Of a DNA stretch of 64,000 bases, positions 35,651 through 49,100 are shown piece after piece. Positions within the stretch are counted from its first letter, which is position 1. Every line of letters starts with the position of its first letter. A program made the translations under genes and the position numbers. The DNA is from Pipra filicauda (taxonomy: Eukaryota; Chordata; Aves; Passeriformes; Pipridae). A model generated the notes under the pieces. That model had not been told where the DNA came from. It did not search any database and saw only the letters and a list, made by a program, of their open reading frames with translations. The stretch is from positions 74,095 through 138,094 of the forward strand of contig NW_024104617.1 in assembly GCF_003945595.2 (NCBI RefSeq). Reading direction: 5' to 3'.

Positions 35651-37180
35651 AAATTAATGAGGATTCATTGCACAGAATAACCAATGCATTTAACATCGAT
35701 TCAAATGCATTAGGGCATGTAAAGTTATCAAATGAAGCATAACATGAGGAACTTGTGATCTATTTCTAGCTTTTACATTTTATTTTCTTACACTGTAAAG
35801 CAAAGGTTCTGAAATTACAAACTTTGAATTACTAGACTGAAGAGTTCAGAAACATAGTTTTACTTATCTAAGAGAAATAGCATCTATATCCTGAGTCCAA
35901 AAGTGCCACTTGCCTAAAGATCGTAAAAATGCCAAGAAGAGGGGAAAAATGTTTAAGACAATATTCAGTTATTCGTTTTTTACTTGAAACAGATTGTGGA
36001 TTTTAAATTTCCTTTATTACAATTACAGCAAGTAAACTCTTTCACCAACTCTCTCTGGGCAGCTCAGCTTACATTCAACCTACCAGACCTGAAATGAGTT
36101 GTCAAGAGTTCTTAGTTTCCACTGGTTTTAAGGCAACAGTATTTATTATGTAAAAAAAGAAATAATCATAGATAGTCTCTGGGAAAAATAATATTAATTC
36201 CTGTAAATTAAACATGCATTGTTTTACAACTGAAAAAAAAAAGGCACAGTGGCTAAAAATGTTTTTCTTTAATTTATTTCCCATTTTAAGAGGCTCTAAT
36301 ATTGGTTTTTCATTTGTTCCATTTCGGCCTCAGTACCTGTGAGTACGACAGAATATGTGACCAAGTACGATAAACAACCTTTTGACTGCTAGAATTTTAT
36401 TGTGGTACACTCAGCACCTGCACTAGCATACTTTTCATTAATGGACTACAGTAAATGTTTATATAACTACCAAGAGAGTTTATTAATGTGAACAAAAACT
36501 CTAGCAGATAGATCATCCTTTGCAGCAATTAAGCTCTACAATAAAATTCAGTCTGACATACACCCAGTTCTCTGAGGCACATTAGATTAGTGAAAAGGGG
36601 GATATAAAATCAACTCTGATCCTGTGGTAAGAAATCCCATTTGTCCTACATATAACCTTTTTGCAGAGTTCAAAGCATTACAGCTTTTATGAGAAACAAA
36701 AAGGACAACTGTAATTTTCATATATTCAGTTCTCAACTAAGCTTCATACTTGAGTTTTGACGCACCAACAATCATTAGATTTTCTGAGGGCTTTGAGGGT
36801 CTATTCCAACTCCCCCTGAAGCCAGAAAGATGCCATGTGATGAATTCCATGCCAACTAAATTGAATCATGACTGGGTGGCTTAGAGGCTGGTCCTGTATC
36901 TTCCCTGGCTCACCAGTAGTCAGCTGGTATTGGATCAGGACCTGGACCTGGGCTCACATGTGAAGAGAAAACTTGGTAGAAGTACCTAATGTACATGTAA
37001 TATCAACCACCTTTTAACCATATTATCTCAGCCTGCCACTGTCTCAAAAGTTGGCCCATTTGAAAACTGTGGCAGAGCTCTGTAAATTCAACCAGGATAT
37101 CGGGGCAAACCCTCCACAGTGAGGACCACTGCAAATTTTCAGGCAAACTTAAACAAATCCTAAGTACAAAAAGAGAATGG
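35651..37180. other. Unique AT-rich DNA, nothing recognised
   Basis: No gene or repeat is recognised. Confidence 0.5.
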
Positions 37181-37720
37181 TCCTCTAGTCACCACTGGTG
37201 AGGCCGTAACTGGAGCACTGGGTCCAGTTCTGGGCTGCTCACTACAAGAGAGACAGGGGACTTTCTACTTTACTGGAAAGGATCTAGTGAAGGACCACTA
37301 AGACGATTAAGAGACAGAAACATACCTGCTGTGAGGAAAGGCTGAGAGAACTGAGATTGTTCAACCTGGAGAAGAGAAAACTCAGGAGTATCTTATTAAT
37401 GTATATAAATACCTGAAGGGAGGGTACACAGAAGATGGAGCCAGACTCATTTCAGTGGTGCCCAGTAACAAGATTAGAGGCAATGGATACAAGCCAAATC
37501 TCAGGGGGAGGGGCTTCTCTCTGAAGAGCAGGAAACAGTTTTTCACTCTGAGGGCGACCAAACACTGGTGCAAGTTGCCTAAAGAGGTTGTGGAATCTGT
37601 ATCTTCTGAGATAATTTAAAATCTGTCTGGACACAGTCAGTTCTAATTCACCCTGCTTGACTAGGGGGGTCAAGATGACCTCCAGAGGTCCTTTCCAAAC
37701 TCAACTATCCTGTGATTCTA
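37181..37720 (+). mobile_element. CR1 LINE 3' fragment, longest copy here
   Basis: About 540 bp in sense orientation runs from tggtgaggccgtaactggag through gtccagttctgggctgctca, gaggaaaggctgagagaact and acctggagaagagaa. It then continues to aggtcctttccaaactcaac and the terminal tgtgattcta. This is the CR1 3' region downstream of the reverse-transcriptase part. The copy is 5'-truncated, has several small indels and cannot encode protein. Confidence 0.95.
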
Positions 37721-39045
37721 AGAGTAAGGAACAAAAAAGTGATAGGAACTGAAACACATAAGAAACCCTCATGATTTCATACTTTTATGCACATTTACTT
37801 ACATGGGACTAGATATGTTATGAGAATTGTCACAACAAGAGTGGAGCCTTGAAGAACATAGGAAATAAATCAAAAAATCCTTGAGAGGAATATGCTTTAA
37901 AAAGTAATTGCCAGCAGCAGCCAAGGCATCTCATATTTCACATGTAGCATGTTAAACAATTTTGCATACCATCTCCCTCCAATTACTTTGCCATTGCTCT
38001 ATTAAATTATTTTAAAATGCGTTCTTCAAGGCTGGGTATAAACTACAATTTTATTAAAATAAAGAATAAGATAAATATTAGCAATTAGCATAAATCTAGC
38101 TAATTGCACTAGTCCCTGATATGAAAATATTCACTTAATATTCCTCATCTTCTTTACCATTTCCCCACCTCTCCTCTAAGTTGCTACATCTCTTTCTCCT
38201 CTTGATGAACAAAGATATTCTCCCAGGTCTCTGCATGTGAGTGGAGGTTGAAGAAGATACGGAAAATATTCAAGGATGTGGAGGACAAATGAATCTAATC
38301 CTCAGACTGTAAATCTCCTCCAAGTGAAATTCACTTTGAACTGTTAAGTATCCTGCTTACTATAACAGTAAGACGTAAGAACACTAAGTATTGTATCCTG
38401 GAAATATTTCTAAAATGCAGCTATTTGACTTGTTTTCCACATCATGAAATAATGGAAACAATACTGAAAGTGCTTGAAGCAAGTCTTATATAAAATATGC
38501 AAAGTGTGTTGGTTTTCAGTTGTATGCCATTTCAACCCACACAATAACCATTTGGTGGGACTAGCTGAAAGACAAGATGTGCATCTCTCATTCACACAGA
38601 CCACTGCATGAGGCAAGGTTACTTGAGTGAATCTCTATTTATCACACATGAAACTTCCCAGTTCCACAGATAATCTTTATTAAATAATTCAGACATCTTT
38701 TTTTTTCTGAAGATGAACTACAGAAATGTTATTTTTTTTTCTATGCACATATGGACCTATTCTGCACACACATATCACATATGTGCATACACATCACTGA
38801 AATTACACTTGAAATCACAGCACATAAAGCATCCTTTTATTTTTCTTTTAATTGTCAGAGAAGCTTGACAGCACTTTTCTATTTTTCTCTCCTTGAGATT
38901 TCACAGAGCTTTTAGAATAAGTAAAGTCTTGAATATGCACCCTATTTAAATAAGAATGGAAGTGAATATACTCTTTGGCAGCAGCGGTGCCTCCAAAGAC
39001 AAATGTTTTCTTCTATTACCATTTCTGTTGCTGAAAGCCAAGATC
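37721..39045. other. Unique AT-rich DNA, nothing recognised
   Basis: Poly(T)-like patches lie near 38698-38706 and 38732-38740. No gene is visible. Confidence 0.5.
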
Positions 39046-39450
39046 TGAGCTTTGCACTCCGTCTAGGAGCCCATTTCAGCTGGGCTGGCAGGGGTCACAC
39101 TTCCCAAGGGAGGAGGTCAGCCCCATGGCCTGGGAGCAGAGGGCAGAGGAGCTGCAGGATGACCCCACACATCACACATTGTGCTCAGAGGCTGGAAGTC
39201 AGCCGTGCTTATGCTGGATCATGCAGTGAACCGGCCCAATGCGCCTGACAGACGGAGGTCACCTTCCATCACGGGGATCCTTTCGTACTGGCAAATCTTT
39301 TTTTCCTGCGTGTTTCTATCATTTGAATAACAGCTGTGACAACAAGAATGTCTCACCGGAGACATTCAGGGTACTGATGAACTCATTTTCAAAGAGCATT
39401 GGAAAAAGAGGCATAATTGTGGGCACCTTGCCATTAACAGAAAACTAAAT
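39046..39450. other. GC-richer unique block with a small hairpin
   Basis: The stretch 39050-39300 is richer in G+C than its surroundings, with several CpGs toward its end (near 39201, 39232, 39241, 39254, 39273, 39285). The hairpin gaatgtctc/gagacattc lies at 39346-39367 with a 4-nt loop. It may be a conserved element or a decayed repeat. No reading frame is convincing. Confidence 0.3.
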
Positions 39451-41560
39451 CACAAAATATGTGATGCTCCTCATAAATAAGCAGTGTGTGGCAGTAGAAA
39501 GGTTATTGTGGAGAGAGAGAGACTAGGTATTAACACACTTTAATTTTCACTCCACTTCTACTGCTATTCTGTGCTTCCACCATTACCTTTGGTAATGCTG
39601 AGGTCCCTGTTCTTTCCTTACCTGTCCTTATAATGAAGATTTTGTTCCCTCAAAAGATAAGCATTGTTAGGAAAAAGCTGTTAAACTTTATGATACCCAG
39701 CTATGCTGCAGAGAAATATCATAAAAAAAGCCTTTGAGTCTATAAATAAAAGATATATACGAGAGAAGGTTACCCTACTAGATCTATATCTTACAAATAT
39801 ACCTTGATTTTGTTGTTTTTGTTGTATTTGAATTATTTAAAGAAAGTAATCATGAAGCTACCAGCCCTGTTATTGGTATTATAAGAAATAAATTCCTGGG
39901 TAGAGCTGTTTCCACTCTTTAGAATTATTTAGCATTTTTATTGTTCCACCAGGGAAGTTAATAGTATCTTTCAGAAATTATTTATATACCAGTAGTCAAG
40001 GAAGGTATCAAAAAAGGCTGTTCATTGCTGTGTTCCTTTTACTGATGATCTCTTCACAGAATGAATAGAAATAACCAGAAATCAGAAGACAGATTTATAG
40101 TACGTAGAAATTATCTAGTCATTTTGCCTACACAGAATTCCATTTTTAAAGGATTCACTTACAATTGACAAGATACTGAAATCATATTCAACATATCATC
40201 CTGTCTTCAGAAAGAGAGAAAGGTGATGTGTTGAACACCCAAGAGCTGCACTGGTGGAGTAAACCAGTACTGCCCAGTCCTTTGCATTATGCTGGATGCC
40301 CAAGAGCCAGATGTGCCAGTACAGTTTCTTCATAGACACTGGCCCAGTACTGGTAGTTTTTTGATAATCATTGCTCATCACTTGTAGCACTACAAAAAAA
40401 AGTCTAGGAGGACTGAACAGACACTAAGCACATCCCTGAGAACCAGCAAGTTAAACCTCAGCTATGGGAAAAAACACTGGAAACCTTATTGTTGCGTTTA
40501 GGGCAGGCAGCACCACATTCTGTGCCAAAGCAGGCACACGCTGCATTCACCAAAGCTGCTCCTGCACACACGGACCCTGAAGCAGCATTAGTCATCTGGT
40601 GCAAGAGTACCCTGCTGTTTCTCATTCATGCAGCTCTATGCCGCCTTAGCCTTCAGCTCCCAACGTATACACAATTTTGGTGAAAAAAATAAATAGCCTA
40701 CTCTTTGCCTTTCTTCCCCTTTCCCACTATCCCTTAAAGCCAACACCTCTACGGCCACAGAGTCTGCTAGGTCAGAAATTCCAATGAGTAGACCTTTTTA
40801 AGTTATACACAGCAGTATGAATTTGGGTTAAATAAAGCATGTCTGTAAATCTTTAGATCCTCAGTTTTAGGTATGAGTCATCTACTATGATTGTACATTG
40901 TCTAGAATACTGTACTTTTCAAGTACAAAATAATATACAAATAACGCAGTATAATATTATGAATAATAAAATGAAGCACTAAGGTTAGAGCCATAATTCA
41001 CATTTAGGTGGGTAATATAAAGATATGGGTTTACATTCTCCCCTTTTGCAAAAAAAGCACTCTGTGAACAGACAGAACATATACCCATATACTATTTCTA
41101 TTAGATTTGTGTTACTGACAGTGACTACAAAGAAAAAAGAAGCAGCAAATTCAATTCATACTCTCAGTAGATATATCAAATGATGCTATATGAAGCATGG
41201 ATGATGTGTAGTGGTGAGAGGGAAATTAGTGTGCAATGTCTGCTTTTCCCAAAGCCTTGACAGTTGCTCAAGTACAAAAAAAAATTACCCTTTGCAGCTA
41301 TGACAGATCATCTATGTGAAAATAGTGGCTCTTGTACATAGAAATAGTCAGGAATTTGGGACATTAAATGCTCTTCATCGGGGAATTATTGATCCAAAAG
41401 ATTTAGTCAAAAAGACAAACATTTCATGAAGATATCTAGCTTAAAGTTTTGAATCTGAATCTCCACATCTGAAGTGACTGTCATAAGGACAACCTATTTC
41501 TGGGGTGAATCTTGGGGTTTTTTTCCCCTTCTGAGGATCAGCCTTACAATACTCGTCCTC
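39451..41560. other. Unique AT-rich DNA, nothing recognised
   Basis: A palindromic phrase accagtactg / cagtactggt recurs in inverted orientation at 40263 and 40345. No gene or repeat family is seen. Confidence 0.45.
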
Positions 41561-41576
41561 TTTTTTTTTTTTTTTT
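41561..41576 (+). repeat. Poly(T) run, 16 T
   Basis: An uninterrupted homopolymer of 16 T. Confidence 0.92.
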
Positions 41577-42591
41577 AATCTCTGAGGATTTTAATGGGAT
41601 GAGAAAATTGTTTCCTGCCCAGGTCTCATGGTGAGTAGCTGGCAAATGATAGCAAGACACAGAATGCAAGCAGCTGGATTAAATCACTGCACTTAGTAGA
41701 TCCATGAAATGCGATTGTGGATGCACCAGATACTCTGAGCACCAGTAAAGAGAGTTCTTCGAGGCTCCAGGTCAGACATCTGGCATTAACAGAGTTCTGA
41801 AACTCTCAGGGAATATGGCACATCACACACCCAATTGAAGAATGAATTAATCACACAGTAATTAACATAAATATGTAATGGCCTGTGCTTTACTGTCTTT
41901 AGAGATAAATATTCAGATACAAGAAAACACAGCAGATCCTTGAACAGTCCTACTGAGTTACTGGTACTTGAAAGCAAAGGCACTGTCATACCTTTCTGAA
42001 AATACAAATACGTGTTTGTACAGTAAAGCTACTTTTAGGAGGAACATTGCCTAACACTTCTCACTAGCAGCACAGTTCAGTGGAAAATCATTACATGTAA
42101 AAAAGCACATCTTCTAAAGAAAAATGTACAGATTCAAACTCCTAAGAAATGTATTCTTACTCTCCAGGCATTTTGTTTTCTAAAATCCTTTACTTTAGGT
42201 TTAATGTATATACATCCCACCACATGATTGAAGTTAATGGTGAGAATAAGTGTTTTCACATCATTGCATAATAGAACAATATTTTCAAAGTGATGTTTTA
42301 TTATTTTGTCTCCTGATGGTGTTTTCAGATTAAAGATTAAGAAGTGGATGAAACTTAGAAAATAAACATATAACAAATCTTTGCAATTGTCAGCTTTGCT
42401 AAGTCACACACATATAAATTGAAATTTTATAGACATGGGAAAAGTTATGTTAGCTGAGGAGGTTTTGTAAGCTTAGTTAAATAATATACTTTATGTCATG
42501 CTAGGTTCCAACAAAAATATGTAATTTAAAATTGAAAAGAAAACTTAAAGAACTGTTTTTTCATGTAGGTTGGTAGCTTATTAGTAAGTAA
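41577..42591. other. Unique AT-rich DNA, nothing recognised
   Basis: No gene or repeat is recognised. Confidence 0.5.
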
Positions 42592-42655
42592 GTGGTTAGT
42601 CTAGGTTACCTTCTAGACTTCCTTCCAACCTGAACTGTCCTATGATCCTATGAAC
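42592..42655 (+). mobile_element. CR1 LINE 3' end, very short
   Basis: About 60 bp in sense orientation: gacttccttccaacctgaac, then two copies of the terminal octamer-like tcctatga. This is an extreme 5' truncation. Confidence 0.85.
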
Positions 42656-42942
42656 TGACTTTTTAAAGTTTAAAGCCTCTGAAAATTAGTCAAATAGTAA
42701 TTTGACTACTAGGATTATTTGTAATTAAAAAAAAGGGACAAAAAAAAAGAAAAAGACAGAGTTTCAACAGCACCAAAGTGTAACACAGCCCTACAGCACT
42801 CTTCAGTGCTGCAGCTCCCAGATAACTGAATAACTCACCCAAGCAGCAGGAGCCTGGTGTGCTGATGGTAAGATCCACAGGATTATTACAATGGCCTCCT
42901 CACAGCCACCCCTTCTGCCACAGCAAAAGACCACCCAGTGGT

Positions 42943-43001
42943 CCCAAGTTTGTAAACAAATGTTATTGGAGCAGGGGTGGAAAACCATTTGTAAACTTGG
43001 G
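42943..43001. repeat. Gapped inverted repeat with forkhead-like cores
   Basis: The left arm cccaagtttgtaaacaaatg (42943-42962) and the right arm catttgtaaacttggg (42986-43001) are inverted copies, except for a 4-nt insertion in the left arm. The spacer is 23 nt. Both arms contain tttgtaaac, a forkhead-type core. Confidence 0.85.
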
Positions 43002-43859
43002 AATGCGTGATCAGGGTACGTTACTGGAGGTTTGGATGAGCCAAATTGGCTTGCAGAACAGAATTCCTAAAGTAGGTAGGATTTTATAAGATTGGACTAG
43101 ATATGCTTGTTTCCACTTAAAGGTGGAAAATTAATGTCTAAGAATAGCAGTTAATAAATTAATCTAACAAGAGCCACAAAACCTTTCTGCTGAATAAGAA
43201 AAGGCTTTATAATTACAAAATAATAGTTCCCTGTTTGAATAAACCAAGTCTATATAAAGGCATATAATGAAGATTGAAGCTAAAATGCAGTAGCTTTTTG
43301 TCTGCAAGCATTATAGAGAAAGCCTTCTGAAGAGGTTTTACAGTAAACACCACTGAAATAGCGGGAAAGTGATGTTTCAGTCAGAGAGGGTTCTTACAGC
43401 TTGTTTATGCAAGCTTATCTTCTCAAAATTTCTCTCCTACATTCAGTTAAAATGTAAGGTATGAAGAAAGACGAATTAAAAATTGTTAACAGAATCATAT
43501 CAGCCCTTGTTTGGTTCTTGTGTGAGTGTATAATAAACCAACATAATACTACAGATCCACCAAGATTTGCATTCAATAAAAGCTGAATAAAACATAAACA
43601 GGACACAGAGAATCTACTGAAGCACTGCCCTGCACAATCACTAATCCCCACCATGAGTCCTATACTTTGTACCTATACCTTACCCAAAATATATCTTGCT
43701 TTTCTGTTGCCTCGTACTTCCTTTTTCTAGATAAAGAGCAGTGAGGAAAAAAAACAAGAGTTAGGAGGATATATTGGGGTGTGCTGGAGATTCGGGGATA
43801 GAGAATGATGTGTCTGACAAATATGCTCTTAATGGATGAAAGGTGCAGCTCCAATGAAT
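43002..43859. other. Unique AT-rich DNA, nothing recognised
   Basis: No repeat or gene is recognised. Confidence 0.5.
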
Positions 43860-44230
43860 TATGGAGGTCACTTCCCTACAAGCACATTCAGTGTATTTTC
43901 CACATCTCACGTGAATCTACCATGTATTATTTAAGGGGAATTATTTTTATCACTTTTATCTGTGCATAATAACAAATTACATCTGATGTTTTGCATTCAG
44001 CTTCTTATTTTAAAGAGCATTTTTGTGTGACTTTAGAGGACGTTGCAGGAAATAATTAAACAATTCATTGCTCTCCAGAGAATGAGAGTACTAAAGCTAA
44101 AAATGCATGTTTGTTACACTGCCCTGTTTATGAGTATTGCAAGTCCTCCTACTCTATTAATTATTGGATTTTTTTTTTTACTGGTAAATTAATTACCTCA
44201 TTTACCTGCCTAATGTAGTAAGCATATGAC
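43860..44230. promoter_or_regulatory. Candidate conserved non-coding element
   Basis: A repeat-free block carries several homeodomain-type cores (attaattatt near 44157-44166, aaattaattacc at 44186-44197) next to an E-box/ZEB-like acctg. The texture suggests a developmental enhancer. This is not provable from one sequence. Confidence 0.22.
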
Positions 44231-45694
44231 AGAAGGAGATCTGATTATATACTCAATATTAATGACTTAAAAATACGTTGGACTCATCTCTAAAAGCTCC
44301 AATCAGAATACAATCACCATTTTGCTGAATCTTAAGATATGTGCAGATAGCAAAATCCCTGCCCCGTGCTATAATATCATGTACATGTATTACAGTTAAA
44401 AATATTATAAAGAACATAGAAGAAATGAAGTACAATTTTTCTAAACAGATTAAGATGTTTTATTAGTACAAAGTATCAATAACCTCTCTCTATCCGCAAC
44501 ACACTAACCATCTTTCATATGCTTCCTAGGATTTGGGAGAACAGTGATTCTGTACTTAGTATTTATAACATATATCTTCAAATATACTATTTAATGGCTG
44601 CATTACAAATTTTAAATATCTGCATCTCCACACCATTCACAAATTCAGCCAGGTCTTCAAACATATTCATATACGAAAGATTGCACTCCTTTAAAGTTTG
44701 CATTTCAAGGCAAGTTTTTGGCACATGAATGTAAATGACCTAATAGAAATGAAAAGAAAAAGATGTTTTACATAATAGCAGCACAGAAAAGAAGGACCAT
44801 ATTTCTGATCATGACATTCAAGACAGATACCTAGCAGTCTTGATTTGTGACCCTACCTACAATATTCCATAGAGCAGCATGTACAGTATCAGCAAACTCA
44901 GTGTCAGAAGAACATTTCAATAGGCACTTAGAGAATATTGCAGAACAGCAAAGCACCATTATTATTTCTCCAATTTTACCCCAAATTCCAGGTATTTATG
45001 GAGCATGGCACTCCAGAAAAAGAGCATGTAAGACTTGAAAACAGCGCCGAAATGCAGCACTGGGGGATATCTACGTATTTTTTAAACCCCTCTTGAGTAC
45101 TTAAATTTGCTTAACTGCAAAGGAAGGCTCTTGGTTCCTTTAATTTCCTATTTAACTTTCCATAGATGAACTCTATGAAAGTAGACTCTAGAATTGCTTC
45201 TGAAGATTTGAACAGTATTTATGTATTCAAGATATTTCACATAATTTAAGACTTTTAGAACTACAATGGTAAAACACCTGTTATTATCCAGAAAGATGAT
45301 AGTATTGAAGCACCTTCCTGTTAGTATTTCACTGAGAGTTGGAAGACACACCTTTAATAAGATAACTATAATAGCTCAGGGAAACAAACCAACCAAACAA
45401 GTAAACCCTCCATAACCACAGACAAAAACAAACAAACAAACAAACATTACAAAGCACTTTAAAAAACTTTTAAAAACGCTTTAAAAAGTACAAGAACAGA
45501 ATAACTCAAAAAAAAATGAAATCCTACTTAGTCTGTTGAGCTCTCTTTCACAGATTTCACTGCTTACATGAACAATAACTCATTAAAAATCTAAATGGTA
45601 GCTGGTATCTGAAGGACCTCTTGTCATAGTCAAATACCTCCATACTGTTCAAAAATACATATATTTATGACTTAAAATGAAACAGCTATTATGG
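44231..45694. other. Unique AT-rich DNA with an AAAC patch
   Basis: Apart from the (AAAC)n tract and A-rich sequence around 45455-45515, nothing is recognised. Confidence 0.45.
45426..45445 (+). repeat. (AAAC)5 microsatellite
   Basis: Five uninterrupted AAAC units lie within a broader A/C-rich patch starting near 45390. Confidence 0.93.
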
Positions 45695-46142
45695 GATCAC
45701 AGAATCATTCAGGTTGGAAGACCTCCAAGATTATCAAGTCCAACCTTTGACTGATCACCATCTCGTCAACTAAACACAGCACTAAGTTCCATGTCCAGTC
45801 ATTTCTTGAACACCTCCAGGGATGGTGATTTCATCACCTCCCTGGGCAGTCTATTCCAATGCTTAAAACCCTTTCAGAAAAGAAATTCCTCCTGATGTCC
45901 AACCTGAACCTCCCCTGGTGCATATCGAGTCAATTTTCTCTTGTCCTGTCACTAGTTGCCTGGGAGAAGAGGCCGATCCTCACCTTGCTACAACCTCCTT
46001 TCAGGTAGTTGTAGAGAGTAATAAGGTCTACCTAGAGTCTGCTTTTCTCCGGGCTAAACAACCCCAGCTCCTTCAGCCACATCATACGACTGACTCTCTA
46101 GACCCTTCACCAGCTTCATTGCCCTTCTTTGGACACGCTATC
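45695..46142 (-). mobile_element. CR1 LINE 3' fragment
   Basis: About 450 bp of inverted CR1: gatcacagaatcattcaggt, caccatctcgtcaacta, acctccagggatggtgattt, ctccctgggcagtctattcc, and onward to ccttctttggacacgct. The sense strand is minus. It is 5'-truncated. The clean match to the family phrases suggests moderate age. Confidence 0.95.
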
Positions 46143-49100
46143 AGACACATTCTGAACAGACAATGGTGAAATATGACTTTAGTCATTGCCAAAACAAACA
46201 AAGAAAACCCAGAAAAAAGTGAAGACATTTAAAATACTGTCTCTTAACAAAGATTGTTCATTGGTGACATTATTCTGAAGTGTCATATGGCACTGTGCAA
46301 ACCAACTCAAAATATGAAGAGAGAGAAGGACAGAGAGAAGGAGCAATAATCAAGGATGCAAGCCAGGACAAAACTGGATTTTCTGAGAAGGAAAAAATTT
46401 ATGGTCAAGGCACGTGATTTGTTGCCAGGAAATCTGACTTTTATTCACAGAACTGCCAGATTCCTTGCATCTCTCAAAAATGCCTCTCCAAAGCTGTAAA
46501 CGCAGAAACAAATTAGAAAAAATAAAAGGATGATGATGGGAAAAAAAGGCCAACCAAAAGAAAACTAGCTGTGTCAATCTAAATTCTTTGATACTCCAAG
46601 TACCATTGTGGATACTTCGTTAAAGTACTTAGTTCCCTGGAAGCCATGGCTTTCTTCATTACTGTCGTCTAATCCATGGCATCTGAACTTGATGGCTTTG
46701 TGCCACTAGCCCGTACACATCTAACAGGTACCCCAAAACCATAGACACAGGAGTGTGCAAATATGCAGACACAAGGAAAAAAGTGAACAGTTGCAGTAGG
46801 TACTTGAAATTATAGGTAAAATTGTTCTTTTCTCATCATCAAGGATGATTTTACTAAGGGATGATGATTTCCACTAAGGATATAATCTGATTTTACACAT
46901 CTATGCAGCAAATCAGGCATAGCAATGACTCCAGACTATTTGCTACAACCCAGATGTAAGAGTAGCTTCTGTGGGAAAGGCTGCTCTCCAATTTTAACCA
47001 GTAATCCTGTTTCAGTGTTGGTTTTTCCAAACTAATTTTTTTGTCAAATTAATAACGTTTTAACATGATATAGTTTCACCACTACACATTTACCACTGAA
47101 AACACTTGTCTTTGGAAATATCCCAGATACCAACAGGTAGGAACTGAAAGCTGAACTCCTGGAGAGTCAAGACTATTCACAAATGAAATTTTTTTAAATG
47201 TTTAAGTACAAAATGGGTTAGTACATATTTGCTTGCATCTTGTGGAAAAAATACAAAATGTTTAGTACCAAATGTGTTGTCAAGCCCCCAGTGTGGAAGT
47301 AAATCTTCTAAAGTTTTTACTCATCTGCTAGATGACTCCTTATTCGCCTAATCTTAGAAATCTTTCAAATTTTGAAAGCAGTGCTGGAAGTTATTAACTA
47401 TAATTTCTTGAAACTTTAAAAACTAAACTTTGATAAAATTCTAATGGAATTATTTTCAATAATTATGATAAATATTCTCTTCCTTTAATCTACTGAATTT
47501 CCTCTCTTTCTGTTTTTTGCCTGAGCTGAAAGTGTTGTTAGGAAGATATACTCAGTTCAATGTTTCCACCATGCACCAGTAAAAGTTGCCAAAGAGAGAA
47601 ACACAAAGAAACAAAATGCTGCTCCTCTCCAGCTCTCCAGCTGTCAGGACAATAAGTTTAGGATTACAGGGCTAAGTACTGTATCTTATTCGAGAGCCAA
47701 AGTTGCTTTTGTAACCACTTCAGAAAAAAACATCTGCAAAGGAATGCATTCAACAGCATTTATGAACTTGGGTTTCAGTAAAATTAATTAATAAAAATTT
47801 TCCATTTTAGATATCAAACAATTGCAGTGAACGTGGCAGTCTTGCCTGTACTAAAATGAAATATGCACAAGTAATCCTTGATTTTCAGGATTGAATTTCA
47901 ATGAGCTGTTCAGCTTTTTTGCAAGGCCAGCACACAGATACAAGCAAACACCACCTCTTTGAAGATAAACAGGAAGGGTCTGTGATATTGTAGTTTATTA
48001 GACTTTGAAGGTTAAATAGAATACACATCTTTTGTGATTGTTAAAGAGATACCCACTGGGCAGGATTCCTTTGGTCAAGAGAAAACAATTAAAAGCAAAA
48101 ATTATGGAAAAGTAGTCAATTTTCCTCAAAAAAAGGCATAAATATCTGAAGATATAGCACTGCATTTAATGAGAAGAAAAGAAAATTTCTGTAATGCCAA
48201 AATTTCCAGTGCTGTCTTCTGTCACATGGACCGTTCTTGTTTGGAGTGTGTAGTACTCTGAAATGATTAAAGTAAGAACGGCAACAATTCCATAAAACTC
48301 TCAGAGAAAGGGTTAGGAAAAAAGAAAGGAAAATATGTTATTATCTGTAAATATCCTGAATAACTATAGATTAAAAGATATGTGCCACTGAACCAGCCAT
48401 AAGCAACCAGAGTATCATGTCGGTTGAGGCTTATGTTTCTTATGCTTCAAAGAACCAAGCTTACTAAAACATGAAGTAGGTGAGTTATCCATCAGATCAT
48501 CATTTCACTTTAAACCAAGTGAAGCAGAATATATGTCTGGCATCAATGATTTTGATTTATGAGCATTGTAGTGTTTGTGTACATTGTATCTGAAAACTGG
48601 AAGCCATCAGATCATTTGCATTAAACAAGGTATTCCTCAAATTTTACTTTTTCTGCAAAAATAGTGAGGAAAAGCAACACATCTGTGCCACTGTATGCAC
48701 TTCTCAAATATATTCAATAACCATTTCTGCTAATCTCTTCTACTTATTAGCAGTAGGCTGATAACCAATACTTGTGAATCCAAATTAGATTCTTATATTA
48801 TTGTGACTGAGAACTTTACTCTTGGCTATTACCAAGATGTTGGATGCCTGTACTTCTGAAAACCTTTTCCAGCCTGAATACTTACTTCCTTTTCAGAATG
48901 AAAACAACTGCAACTCCCTGAGCTAATAAAAGGTCTATGGCCATTTAATGCTCACAATTTCAAAGGTTTAAATGTAGTTTAAAGAACAGCTTTTCTTCTG
49001 TACTCCCTAGACAATTCTCCAGAAATGTTTTCTTTATACTGTCAGTTAATAAATGGTTTTTAAGAATAGTTGAAGAAAATATTCACAACAAAGCATGCAT

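Noticed and set aside
39240..39300. Resemblance to a ribosomal RNA phrase (gatcctttcgtactgg)
   Set aside because: Only a short phrase matches, without flanking rRNA sequence or structure, so it is coincidence.
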